NCBI GenBank assembly: GCA_945787125.1
Contig: CALZHW010000009.1
Span: 1 to 44,598, forward strand
DNA: 44,598 nt
Source: an uncultured Ectothiorhodospiraceae bacterium
Lineage (GTDB): Bacteria; Pseudomonadota; Gammaproteobacteria; S012-40
Direction: 5' to 3'
Shown here in pieces: positions 16,997 through 26,075 of this stretch. Made by a program: the position numbers and the translations under genes. Numbering within the stretch: position 1 is the stretch's first letter; each line of letters begins with the position of its first letter. The notes below the pieces were generated by a model. It saw nothing but the letters and a program-made list of their open reading frames with translations. It was not told where the DNA came from and did not search any database.

Positions 16997-18976
16997 ATGT
17001 TTAAAAAATTCTCTCTGCTGGCGAAAGTCAATCTTATTGTTGCCTTCGTGTTTTTATTTGTCACGGCGGTAGAGACTTTTTTGAGTGTTAAAAATGAACG
17101 TGAAAGTTATTTGCGGATTGCGGAAGAACAAGTTACTGATTTAACCACCTGGTATTTTGATAGTTTGAATACCATGATGCTAACCGGCACGATGAACCAG
17201 CGAACAATACTACGTGATAAGTTGCTCGCCAGGCCGCAGGTGCTCGAGGCACGAGTGATACGCGGCCAACCCGTGAAGCAACAGTTTGGCGTCGGTTTCC
17301 CAGAAGAGCAGCCGATCGATGAAATTGACTTCGCAGCCCTGGACGGAAAATCAGCGGTTATTGTGACTGAAAACTTTAAGGGACGAGAGCTTACCGTAGT
17401 CACTCCCTTTAAAGCCACAGAAAACACTCGAGGAGTTAATTGCTTGCGTTGCCATCACGTAGATTCTGGCGCGGTGAATGGTGCCATCCGAGTCACGTAT
17501 TCGCTGGCGCATTTAGATGAAGAAATTAAATCTCAATTGCTGACCAAATTGGCCACAAATTTTACCATGTATGCGTTGGGTATGGGTTTAATCAGCTTAA
17601 TGCTGATTCGTTGGTTCTCCAAGCCTATTAATGAGTTGATGCAAATCGTAAAAAAACGTGCGAGAGGTGATATAGCGGCAAGGGTCAATATAGAATCAAA
17701 AGATGAACTCGGTCGGCTAGGTGATGCTTTTAATACGATGGCGGGCAATGTGAATGCCATCGCCGACCGAGAGCATAATACAGCAGTTGAACTGCAGGCA
17801 AAAGTGGACGCTTTGCGCTCTGTTATGAAGAAAGTCACCGAGGGGGATTTTAGTGTCAAGGTCGGATTTAGTGGTGATGGCGCGATAGGTGAGCTTGCCT
17901 TAAGTTTACAAACTATGATTGATTATTTGAAACATTCATTAGATGAAAAGCATATTGCAGTGGAAACGCTGCAACAAAAAGTCGATAAAATTTTAGCAGT
18001 TACTCAGCATGTGTCCGCTGGAGATTTGACAAAATCCGTTGCTATACCTGGTAAAGATGCGATTGCACATCTATCTCAAGGAGTGCAAGGCATGGTTGGG
18101 AGTCTTGGTTCGCTAGTTGCGCAAATTCAAAATTCTGGTGCGAAAGTCACCTTGTCGACCGAAAAATTGGCAAAATGTATGAGTGAAGTTGAGGAAGTGG
18201 CGGCAAGACAAGCGACAGCAACCAGTGACATATCTGTTACCGTGACGGAAATTTCCAGCACAACTTCAGAGCTTTTAGTCACCATGAATGAAGTCGCAGA
18301 ATTAGCCGATAGCGCGACTATTTCCGCTGTTCACAGTGAAACTGGTTTGAAAAAACTGCAGGTTATGATGGAAAATGTCATACGATCATCGGCGCTGGTG
18401 GCCGAAAAACTCGAGATTCTTGACGAGCGCGCACAAAATATTAACTCGGTGGTGACGACGATCGGAAATGTCGCCGATCAAACCAATTTACTATCAATGA
18501 ATGCTGCGATAGAGGCAGAAAAAGCCGGTGAGTATGGGCGGGGATTTGCGGTAGTTGCCACAGAAATTCGTCGTTTGGCTGATCAGGCAGCGATTTCTAC
18601 CCTGGATATTGAGCAGATGATTAATGAAATGCAAGAGTCTGTTTTATCAGGGGTTGATACAATGAAGCAGTTTACCTTGCAAGTGCGTGAAAGTGTGGCT
18701 GAAGTGCAGTCGGTCAGTAAAGAGCAGAGTGAGATTATTTCACAGGTGGGAACCATGGGGCCGAGATTCGAAGTCCTGCATCAATCTATGCAATTCCAAA
18801 CCACCGGTGCCGAGCAAATCCATGTTTCCATGCTTAAACTCGATAATGATGCAAAGAAAACGATGGAGTCGCTAAAATTCTCATCAAAAACCATTCGCGA
18901 TCTCGAAGATTCAGCTGACGATTTACAAAATAGTGTTTCCAAATTCAAAGTCTCAGATAAAAAGTGGACGAGCTGA
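16997..18976 (+). CDS. methyl-accepting chemotaxis receptor with periplasmic c-type haem motif
   Basis: This 659-residue transmembrane receptor has TM1 (about 10-27), a periplasmic domain of about 160 residues, TM2 (187-206), a HAMP domain (207-258) and further HAMP-like units (about 265-385). It ends in a methyl-accepting signalling domain whose tip contains NAAIEAEKAGEYGRGFAVVA near residue 510. The periplasmic domain carries CLRCHH (Cys149, Cys152, His153), a c-type haem attachment motif, followed by SGAVNGAIRVTYSL. This fits the Tll0287-like/DUF3365 type of c-haem sensor, and Geobacter receptors with c-haem PAS-like domains are a known parallel. It probably senses redox state or a small haem ligand. 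The start is only weakly supported by a ribosome binding site. Confidence 0.92.
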   Translation: MFKKFSLLAKVNLIVAFVFLFVTAVETFLSVKNERESYLRIAEEQVTDLTTWYFDSLNTMMLTGTMNQRTILRDKLLARPQVLEARVIRGQPVKQQFGVGFPEEQPIDEIDFAALDGKSAVIVTENFKGRELTVVTPFKATENTRGVNCLRCHHVDSGAVNGAIRVTYSLAHLDEEIKSQLLTKLATNFTMYALGMGLISLMLIRWFSKPINELMQIVKKRARGDIAARVNIESKDELGRLGDAFNTMAGNVNAIADREHNTAVELQAKVDALRSVMKKVTEGDFSVKVGFSGDGAIGELALSLQTMIDYLKHSLDEKHIAVETLQQKVDKILAVTQHVSAGDLTKSVAIPGKDAIAHLSQGVQGMVGSLGSLVAQIQNSGAKVTLSTEKLAKCMSEVEEVAARQATATSDISVTVTEISSTTSELLVTMNEVAELADSATISAVHSETGLKKLQVMMENVIRSSALVAEKLEILDERAQNINSVVTTIGNVADQTNLLSMNAAIEAEKAGEYGRGFAVVATEIRRLADQAAISTLDIEQMINEMQESVLSGVDTMKQFTLQVRESVAEVQSVSKEQSEIISQVGTMGPRFEVLHQSMQFQTTGAEQIHVSMLKLDNDAKKTMESLKFSSKTIRDLEDSADDLQNSVSKFKVSDKKWTS

Positions 18977-18980
18977 AAGA

Positions 18981-19697
18981 ATGGCTGGGGTTAAAATTTC
19001 ACAAAATCAATCTAAAGATTCTGCGTGCTGGCGTCTGTATGGTATATGGAGTGCAGAACCAAGCTGTGAAAAACTGACTTACGTCAAACATTGTCGTAAT
19101 TGCGATGTCTTTGGAAATGCAGCGAGGCAATCTCTAGATGCAAGCAGTGCTGAGTCACCACCCAAGGGTTTTGGTGCGTTTTCTATTGAAGAACTTATTG
19201 AAAAAGAAAAAGTGGCCGGAGATAACTCTGCGTTGCCCTTTCGAGTTAGGGGTAATTGTTTCGCTGTACCAAGCGAAAGCATTGTAACGATTACTGACAC
19301 AGTTGCTGTGCATTCTATTCCGCATAATAAAAATCCTGTATTAAAAGGTCTGGTGGCAATAAATAATGAAATTTATTCTTTAATTGATATTGCACTATTG
19401 TTAGGGGTTAAAACGGCACCGTTGACGGTAACCAATACAGCGAAGAAGGGCCTTTTCAAGCGTATTTTAGTAGTAAACCTCGGGCAGCGTTTTGTGGCAT
19501 TCTATGTGGATGAGGTCTACCAGATTCATCGTTATTTTGCGAAATATTTACAAGCCGTGAAAAGTCAATCATCGAGTCAGGCTAATGACGAAGTTTTGCC
19601 ACATGGCATATTGGGTAATTTTGGCCAATGGGAAAGTGATTGTATGTTGTTGAACTTACAGACTTTACAGTCTACCTTTGAGAAAAGTCTAAAATAA
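18981..19697 (+). CDS. CheW-like coupling protein with N-terminal Cys cluster
   Basis: CheW proteins link receptors to the kinase CheA. The ATG at 18981, five bases after the receptor stop, is preferred. The frame also opens at 18933, inside the receptor gene. The first 45 residues hold CWRLYGIW, PSCEKLTYV and KHCRNCDVF, four Cys in a pattern that I recall from WspB/WspD-type CheW proteins of Wsp clusters. A CheW domain follows (about 80-235: LPFRVRGNCFAVPSESIV, VLKGLVAINNEIYSLIDI, RFVAFYVDEVYQI). It is the second gene of the operon, with tight spacing to both neighbours. Confidence 0.88.
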   Translation: MAGVKISQNQSKDSACWRLYGIWSAEPSCEKLTYVKHCRNCDVFGNAARQSLDASSAESPPKGFGAFSIEELIEKEKVAGDNSALPFRVRGNCFAVPSESIVTITDTVAVHSIPHNKNPVLKGLVAINNEIYSLIDIALLLGVKTAPLTVTNTAKKGLFKRILVVNLGQRFVAFYVDEVYQIHRYFAKYLQAVKSQSSSQANDEVLPHGILGNFGQWESDCMLLNLQTLQSTFEKSLK

Positions 19698-19700
19698 ATA

Positions 19701-21983
19701 ATGGCGAGTGAAGACTACAATGACTTGAGTAACCTTTCCATGCTGGAATTGTTTCGCATGGAAGTTGAGACTCAAACAGCTGTGCTCAATCAAGGATTAC
19801 TTGAAATGGAGCATATCAAACCGGTACCAGAGATGCTGGAGAACTTGATGCGTGCAGCGCATTCCATCAAGGGCGCTGCGCGCATGGTTAATGTGGATGC
19901 CATCGTAAAATTGGCTCATGTTATAGAAGACTGTTTTGTGGCTGTACAAAAAATAGATTTACAGCTCAGCGATAGACATATTGATACCTTGCTGGGCGGC
20001 GTGGATTTAATATTACAGATCTCACAGGTGGAAGATGCCAGGATTGAAACATGGACTGATGAAAACGGTATTGAATTACAGCACATGGAAAGTGCATTAA
20101 GAGCGATTAATCCTGAAAACCAAAGTGTTCAAGAGAAAGATGTCGATCAAATAGAAGCAATACCTCTTAAAGAAGGTGATTTATTGAATCTGCAGGAAGT
20201 ATTGCCGGAAGTAAAAACTGCGGCGCAATCAACAATCCGAATCGGTGTCGATCGTTTAGATAAAATTCTCAGTTTGGCTGGAAAATCGTTGGTTGAAACT
20301 CATCAGCTGAGTGCGCTTTTGCCGGCATTTTGGCAAATTAAGCATAAATACCAACGCATAATTTCTGAAGTCAGTAGTTTACAGGAGTTGTTATCACAAG
20401 ATATTGATAAACAGCAAGTTAAAAATGATGTAAAAGATATTCTGACGAATTTAAACTTGCTACGTCATCAGGTTGCAGAAAATGTTGCTCAGCTTGATGC
20501 AATTGACCGCAGAACATCTACCATCTCAGACCACCTGCATCGTGAAATTATGAGTAGCCGGATGCGACCTATTTCAGAAATTGTCGGTGGTTTACCACGC
20601 ATGGTGCGAGATTTGGGTCGACGACTGGATAAAGAAGTACGGCTGCGAATGTCAGGCATTTCCATGTTGGTTGATCGTCATGTATTGGAGCGGATAGATA
20701 CCCCGATTAAACATTTAGTCCAAAATGCGATAGACCATGGCGTTGAGTTTCCTCATGAGCGAGAGCAGGTGGGAAAGTCGTCAGTTGCGACTATCAACAT
20801 CTCAGTCAGTATGAGTGGCGGCATGTTATATATCATTGTCGAAGATGATGGCCGTGGTGTAGATTTTGAAAAACTGAAAAAAAGTATTTTATATAAGAGA
20901 TTGGCAACGCCTGAGCAACTCGTGAACTTGGAAGGTTCTGAATTGCTGGACTATATTTTTTACCCTGGATTCACAACTCGTAAAGAAGTGAATGATATTT
21001 CTGGACGCGGCGTGGGCCTGGATCTGGTAAAAGAAGCGGTGGTTGGTCTTAATGGTTCTGTACAAGCTGTCGCTAAAGTAGGGCGGGGCATGCGATTTCA
21101 AGTGATGTTACCCTTAAATATTTCAGTGTTAAGGGTGATGTTGGCGTCAGTCCATGGTGAGTCCTATGCCTTTCCTATGTCGTCTATAGATAGAATGATT
21201 TATGCAGGCAAGAACGAAGTTGTGGAGATGAGTGCAGGCTATTATTTGAAAATGGAAAATGAAGAAATTCCTTTAATTCATGCCAACGAGATTTTTGGCA
21301 GAAGCCTACCAAAACATTTGCCGCCGCAGTTAGCTGTTATTGTCTTGGATAATAATGATAAAAAATATGGAGTAGTGGTTGAAAAAATTGATGGTGAACA
21401 GGAAGTGTCGCTGCATAAGCTATCGAGCGAGCTGGGAAAAATTCGGGGAATTAATGCGGCAGCAATACTCAATAATGGGGCATTATCCTTGATTGTAGAA
21501 ATCGAGGAAATTATTACCACGGTTGATATTTTTCTGAAAAATAGTGCGAAAGTTAATCTTAGTCAGGAAAGCAATATTATTATGTGCGAGTTAATTCATA
21601 CGTTGGTCGTCGATGATTCACTTACCGTTCGGGAAATGGAAAGGAAATTGATTTCCAGTTTACATCACAAAGTCAGTGTCGCTGAAGATGGACAAGAAGC
21701 GTTGGTTATATTGGCGAATAAAACGATTGATTTAGTGGTGACGGATATTGATATGCCAAATATGAACGGCATTCAGTTGGTTAATGAAATACGTTTTCAA
21801 CCCAAATTGGAGCACTTGCCGATTTTGATAGTATCAAATCGTGATAAATCCTTTATCGAGAAAAGTGTAATTTTAAATGATAAAACCGTGTATTTGGCAA
21901 AAGATCAATTCACTAAAAAAGAATTTTTAAGTATTGTGGAAAGACTTGCCAGATCTGTAAGCACCGTTTCTGAAATAGGCTAA
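19701..21983 (+). CDS. hybrid chemotaxis histidine kinase CheA-REC (WspE-like)
   Basis: In its 760 residues this protein has an HPt domain with the phospho-accepting His54 ([12 protein letters not shown]) and a dimerisation region (about 175-280). The HATPase domain shows an N box ([13 protein letters not shown]), G1 ([12 protein letters not shown]) and G2 ([13 protein letters not shown]). A CheW-like domain follows (about 470-610), and then a C-terminal receiver (about 635-755; [23 protein letters not shown] with Asp near 683, and YLAKDQF). It would autophosphorylate under receptor control and pass phosphate to its own receiver or to the next gene's receiver. The CheA-REC layout is that of WspE. 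It starts three bases after the CheW stop. Confidence 0.94.
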   Translation: MASEDYNDLSNLSMLELFRMEVETQTAVLNQGLLEMEHIKPVPEMLENLMRAAHSIKGAARMVNVDAIVKLAHVIEDCFVAVQKIDLQLSDRHIDTLLGGVDLILQISQVEDARIETWTDENGIELQHMESALRAINPENQSVQEKDVDQIEAIPLKEGDLLNLQEVLPEVKTAAQSTIRIGVDRLDKILSLAGKSLVETHQLSALLPAFWQIKHKYQRIISEVSSLQELLSQDIDKQQVKNDVKDILTNLNLLRHQVAENVAQLDAIDRRTSTISDHLHREIMSSRMRPISEIVGGLPRMVRDLGRRLDKEVRLRMSGISMLVDRHVLERIDTPIKHLVQNAIDHGVEFPHEREQVGKSSVATINISVSMSGGMLYIIVEDDGRGVDFEKLKKSILYKRLATPEQLVNLEGSELLDYIFYPGFTTRKEVNDISGRGVGLDLVKEAVVGLNGSVQAVAKVGRGMRFQVMLPLNISVLRVMLASVHGESYAFPMSSIDRMIYAGKNEVVEMSAGYYLKMENEEIPLIHANEIFGRSLPKHLPPQLAVIVLDNNDKKYGVVVEKIDGEQEVSLHKLSSELGKIRGINAAAILNNGALSLIVEIEEIITTVDIFLKNSAKVNLSQESNIIMCELIHTLVVDDSLTVREMERKLISSLHHKVSVAEDGQEALVILANKTIDLVVTDIDMPNMNGIQLVNEIRFQPKLEHLPILIVSNRDKSFIEKSVILNDKTVYLAKDQFTKKEFLSIVERLARSVSTVSEIG

Positions 21984-21988
21984 CGATA

Positions 21989-23038
21989 ATGTTTACCGAT
22001 AAAACAATAAACAAAGAATCGCATAAAATGATGCGAATTTTAGTAATCGATGACCAGCGGATGGTAGTGGAAGGTGTGCGGCGTATGCTGCAGACTGAAG
22101 CAGATATTGAATTCTTTTATTGTACTGAACCGAGTAAGTCAGTGGAAACCGCCATAACTGTTAAGCCAACCATCATCTTGCTAGATTTATTAATGCCTGA
22201 AATGGGTGGTATGACGTTACTGAAATTTTTCAAAGAGAACGAGAAGACGCAAGACATTCCACTGATTGTGTTATCAAGCATTGAAGATCCTGTTGAAAAA
22301 GAAGCCGCTTTTAGAGCCGGTGCCAGTGATTATGTGGTTAAACTGCCTGATAAAATTGAACTAATTGCCCGCATCCGGGCACATGCACGCAGTTACTTGA
22401 ATAAAATGGAGCGTGACGAAGCGTTTCAGGAATTGCGTCAGTTAAAAGCGGAACTCGAAGAAAGCAATCGCGCATTACAAGCATTGTCTTGTTTGGATGG
22501 TTTAACGGGTATTGCCAATCGTCGTCGTTTCGACGAGTATCTCGTTCAGGAATGGAAACGTGCATTACGTGAAAGCTCAGTAGTTTCACTCGTTCTTATT
22601 GATATTGATTACTTCAAACCCTACAATGATAACTATGGTCATCAGCAAGGTGACGACACTTTAAAGTCAGTTGTTAATGCACTGGCTAGCGTCGTTAATC
22701 GGCCTGCAGATTTATTGGCACGCTATGGCGGTGAAGAGTTTGTTCTAGTTTTGCCAGATACCAACCTGGATGGTGCTGCAAAGCTAGCTGAGTTGTTAAG
22801 AGTGACGGTTAGTTCATTGGAAATCAAACATGATTTCTCCAAGGTCACCGATCATGTCACCCTAAGTATTGGCGTTGCCTGCTGCGAGCCAGAAAAACAA
22901 TACTGCCTGCCAGATCAATTAATTGAAGTAGCAGACAAAGCACTTTATGCCGCAAAGCATGAAGGTAGAAACTGTATTCGTCTAGCCAGTGGTTGTGATG
23001 GCAAATGCGAACTTAATCAAGTATCAAGTAGTAACTAA
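21989..23038 (+). CDS. response regulator diguanylate cyclase (WspR-like REC-GGDEF)
   Basis: The receiver domain has the acidic pair Asp21/Asp22, phospho-acceptor Asp66 (LLDLLMPEM) and Lys118. A coiled coil (about 135-165) leads into a GGDEF domain with an intact active site, RYGGEEF (247-251). It also has the RxxD product-inhibition site (RPAD, 238-241), so it should make c-di-GMP and be feedback inhibited. The order REC, coiled coil, GGDEF is that of WspR. It ends the operon five bases after the kinase. The ATG pair at codons 14-15 ([10 protein letters not shown]) is an alternative start. The TAA stop is the first codon of PAL-1 copy D, and the last 15 residues include GCDGKC, an unusual tail. 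Confidence 0.94.
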   Translation: MFTDKTINKESHKMMRILVIDDQRMVVEGVRRMLQTEADIEFFYCTEPSKSVETAITVKPTIILLDLLMPEMGGMTLLKFFKENEKTQDIPLIVLSSIEDPVEKEAAFRAGASDYVVKLPDKIELIARIRAHARSYLNKMERDEAFQELRQLKAELEESNRALQALSCLDGLTGIANRRRFDEYLVQEWKRALRESSVVSLVLIDIDYFKPYNDNYGHQQGDDTLKSVVNALASVVNRPADLLARYGGEEFVLVLPDTNLDGAAKLAELLRVTVSSLEIKHDFSKVTDHVTLSIGVACCEPEKQYCLPDQLIEVADKALYAAKHEGRNCIRLASGCDGKCELNQVSSSN

Positions 23039-23240
23039 CTCAAGATTCGGAGTTCAACAATTGCAACAGTGCCACCTTCAAGCGCCCGTAGCGGCAGACC
23101 TTACCGACAGACGCCGTGATACGTCCCTGTCTGTGGCTTGGCGGCAGCATCCATGTGGCACATGGGGCAACACTTTCGTTAAGGCATTGCCACTACGGAC
23201 GCTGATAATGGGGAATAGTTGAACTCAAAAACTTGAGTAA
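23036..23240. repeat. PAL-1 palindromic element, copy D (inverted orientation)
   Basis: The element runs from TAACTCAAGATTCGGAGTTC to GTTGAACTCAAAAACTTG. Arms GCGGCAGACCTTACCGAC and CGTTAAGGCATTGCCACTAC are in the B/D/F order. It starts at the stop codon of the GGDEF gene and fills most of the gap between two convergent genes. I see nothing else in 23241-23395. Confidence 0.82.
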
Positions 23241-23395
23241 CTAAGACATTTAGCAATACTCATCCTGTAATAGATTCCTAAGTCCTATCCTATTGTTTGA
23301 CTCAAGAAATTGGCAAAAGGAAGGAGTTGATGAAGTGTTCATCGACTGGATGGCGTGGTAGCGTTTGTTTTTTCGTTAAAACTATTTTCACGAGC

Positions 23396-24667
23396 TTATT
23401 TTTTTTTACGTAACGCGGGGCTAATGCGTGCTGTTTTAACGATAGAGCCATTGATTTGCACAATTTCTATCGGATAGCCGTTTACTAACATGCTGGTGCC
23501 GGGTTCGGGGATGTTTTCTAAATGTTCCAGAATCAAGCCATTAAAAGTTTTTGGGCCTTTAGTTGGAAGATTCCATTTCATCAAACGGTTGATTTCTCGA
23601 ATGTTGGCGCTGCCATCAACAAGAAATGAGCCATCTTGCTGTGGATGAATGTCTTTGATTGATGTCGCTGGATCGGTAGTGAATTCACCAACAATTTCTT
23701 CCAAAATATCTTCCAAGGTTACCAGGCCTTCAATGTCGCCATATTCATCCACAACCAAACCGATGCGGCGTTCTTGACGCTGGAAGTTTAATAACTGGGT
23801 ATTCAGTGGCGTTGCTTCAGGAACGAAATAAGGTTCACGTATCATTTCTTCCAGATTTTCCATGTTAAATCTTTTTTGCGCCAGCAAATTTAATACATTT
23901 CTAATGTGAATAAAGCCTTTTATTTGATTGATGTCATCTCGGTAAACCGGCAAGCGTGTATGCTGGCTGTGAGTCAGGACTTCGATAATCTCATGCCAGT
24001 CGTCATTCAGGTCGATACCGTTTATCTCATTGCGCGGTACCATAATATCTTCAACAGTGACCTTTTCCAGATCCAGAATACTCAACAGCATGGATTGATG
24101 CCGTTTGGGAATTAGTGCACCAGCTTCATTAACAACGGTACGGAGTTCCTCGGCGCTGAGATTTACATTGCTTTCGGCATCCATTTTTACCCCGGCGATG
24201 CGTAAAACGCCGTTTGCCAAAATATTGACAACCCAGACGATTGGGTACAATAATTTTAGTAAGGGATAATAAATCAGCGCCGCCGGAAATGCGATCTTTT
24301 CCGGGTAGAGCGCCGCCACGGTTTTCGGTGCGACTTCTGAAAATATAAGCACCACTAGCGTCAACAGGCCCGCGCCAATCGCAATTGCCCCTTCGCCGCC
24401 GATTCGAAGCGCAATAATCGTGGCAATTGATGAAGCGAGGATGTTTACAAAGTTGTTGCCGAGCAAGATAAGCCCAATCAAGCGATCGGGTTTTTCCAGC
24501 AGTTTGCTTGCCTTGACAGCGCCGTGGTTTTTTTTGTTTTTCGCCAGGTGTCGTAAACGGTAGCGATTAAGCGCCATGAGCCCGGTTTCTGAGCTGGAAA
24601 AGCAGGCCGAAAGTAATAAAAGTAAAAACAGCAGGGCAAATAAGCCACTCAGGGGTATATCTTGCAA
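23396..24667 (-). CDS. CNNM/CorC-family membrane protein (DUF21-CBS-CorC)
   Basis: This is a 423-residue inner-membrane protein of the HlyC/CorC (YfjD/CorB, CNNM) family, linked to magnesium or cobalt transport and resistance. An N-terminal DUF21 domain with about four membrane helices (residues 1-190, with SACFSSSETGLMALNRYRL) is followed by a CBS pair (about 205-330; DIMVPRNEINGID, RIGLVVDEYGDIEGLVTLED). A C-terminal CorC/HlyC domain follows (about 335-423). The start codon is TTG at 24665-24667, supported by AGGAG ten bases upstream. With ypjD and ffh nearby it follows a common gammaproteobacterial order. Confidence 0.93.
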   Translation of the reverse strand: MQDIPLSGLFALLFLLLLLSACFSSSETGLMALNRYRLRHLAKNKKNHGAVKASKLLEKPDRLIGLILLGNNFVNILASSIATIIALRIGGEGAIAIGAGLLTLVVLIFSEVAPKTVAALYPEKIAFPAALIYYPLLKLLYPIVWVVNILANGVLRIAGVKMDAESNVNLSAEELRTVVNEAGALIPKRHQSMLLSILDLEKVTVEDIMVPRNEINGIDLNDDWHEIIEVLTHSQHTRLPVYRDDINQIKGFIHIRNVLNLLAQKRFNMENLEEMIREPYFVPEATPLNTQLLNFQRQERRIGLVVDEYGDIEGLVTLEDILEEIVGEFTTDPATSIKDIHPQQDGSFLVDGSANIREINRLMKWNLPTKGPKTFNGLILEHLENIPEPGTSMLVNGYPIEIVQINGSIVKTARISPALRKKK

Positions 24668-24760
24668 CTAAGCAGTGCTCCTAAATTCTCAACACGGTAT
24701 GATTGAAAGTCATTACAGCCTGTCGCGGCCTTGATCTCACAATTGATTTTTTTGTCTTAC

Positions 24761-25093
24761 TAACCCGGATAATTCATGAATTACACGATTTCTCGCTTGA
24801 TCTTCGCTTACATGGAAGTAAGCGAGGGGCGAAAGCAGGACGCGGTAGCTTTGATTCTACAGAAGATTATCTTCTGCAAGCTGCTCCTCGATAACTGCTC
24901 CTGCGTTATTCTAATTACGGGCATCCTTGCCCTAATGCATTGTTCTACCTTCATCCATCCATGGGCTCGTATCTCCTGCATCCATGCAGTCGTCAATCGA
25001 CCGTACGCGCGAGTACGGCGCTCAATCAGATAATCTTCTGTAAAATCAAATCTCTTTGCGACAATCTCGTGAATTCATGAAATATCCGGGTTA
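24761..25093. repeat. AATTCATGAATT-ended palindromic element, long copy
   Basis: The ends are inverted repeats of about 30 bp: TAACCCGGATAATTCATG on the left and CATGAAATATCCGGGTTA on the right. The shorter relative at 28301-28460 aligns in opposite orientation. This 333-bp copy carries two extra internal blocks, about 24803-24850 and 24880-24995. It fills the gap between the CNNM gene and ypjD, and has no plausible gene. Confidence 0.83.
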
Positions 25094-25123
25094 AAAAATA
25101 AAGTTTTTGCTATTGTTTGTCGC

Positions 25124-25927
25124 TTAACGTCCCAATATGATTTCAATAACATACTTGCTCCCGAAATAAGCGAGCAGCAAAATAAGAAATCCGCTTGCTG
25201 TCCAGCGCACGACAGTACGACCGCGCCAGCCAAATTTCCAGCGGCCGATAAGTAAAATGCCGAATACTGCCCAGGCTGAGATGGAAAGTACAGTTTTATG
25301 CACCATTTTTTGGGCAAACATGTCATCAAGATAAACAAAGCCACTCAATAAGGAAGTGGTTTGTAAGGCAAAACCAATGGTGATCATTTGTATTAATAGG
25401 GATTCCATGGTCTGCAATGGTGGCAGGGTACGGATCAGGCCGCCTGGGTGGCGATTATGCAGATTACGCTCTTGGATCGATAATAGCATGGCTTGTACGA
25501 CGGCAAGTCCGAATAAGCTGTAGGCAAGTATGGACAGGATAATATGGATACCAAGACCAGATTGTGCATGCGTGCTGACCAAGTGGCTAACCGGGAAAAA
25601 GTATTCTACGATTAGGCTGAATGCAGCGATGGGTAAAATAATTAAGCCGAGATTTTCAACCGGTTTTTTAATCGCCGCGAGCAATAGCAGACAGGCAATA
25701 AACCAGGTTGCCAGAGAGGCGACGTGAGTTATGCCCATTTGCAAGCCTTCTTGGGTGAATATATGGCGTGCCAACATATCAGCATGGAAAACGACTGCGG
25801 CCAACATGAGCCCGAGAATCAGTTTTTTGTTTTTTTCTTCCTGTTGAGTGGGAAGTTGTTTAACTAATACGATGGTAGTTGCGATATATAAACACGTACC
25901 GACAGTCGTAATAACGATATCAAGCAT
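25124..25927 (-). CDS. ypjD: cytochrome c assembly (CcsA/HemX-like) membrane protein YpjD
   Basis: The product is a 267-residue inner-membrane protein with about eight hydrophobic segments. It belongs to the CcmC/CcsA/HemX haem-handling superfamily (GLGIHIILSILAYSLFGLAVVQAMLLSIQE, quoted in part: HIILSILAYS; and HKTVLSISAWAVFGILL). The histidines in these two segments are the candidate haem ligands. The gene is divergent from the phosphodiesterase and ffh, the usual YpjD location in gammaproteobacteria. Its precise role is not established. A link to maturation of the c-haem receptor upstream would be speculation. Confidence 0.9.
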   Translation of the reverse strand: MLDIVITTVGTCLYIATTIVLVKQLPTQQEEKNKKLILGLMLAAVVFHADMLARHIFTQEGLQMGITHVASLATWFIACLLLLAAIKKPVENLGLIILPIAAFSLIVEYFFPVSHLVSTHAQSGLGIHIILSILAYSLFGLAVVQAMLLSIQERNLHNRHPGGLIRTLPPLQTMESLLIQMITIGFALQTTSLLSGFVYLDDMFAQKMVHKTVLSISAWAVFGILLIGRWKFGWRGRTVVRWTASGFLILLLAYFGSKYVIEIILGR

Positions 25928-26075
25928 AGAAACCGGTTACTCTCCGTTAAATAATGTTAAATGATGTCATATTGACACCCAGCATTGAAGAGTAATTTTA
26001 AATAAATTAGATTCTTACGTTATAGTAAGCGCAGAGCGATGATTAAATAAACAAAATGATGCAAAGGAAAAGCAG

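Noticed and set aside
24703-25033. Overlapping 62-85 codon frames between the CNNM gene and ypjD
   Set aside because: They fall within the 333-bp palindromic element and have no ribosome binding sites.
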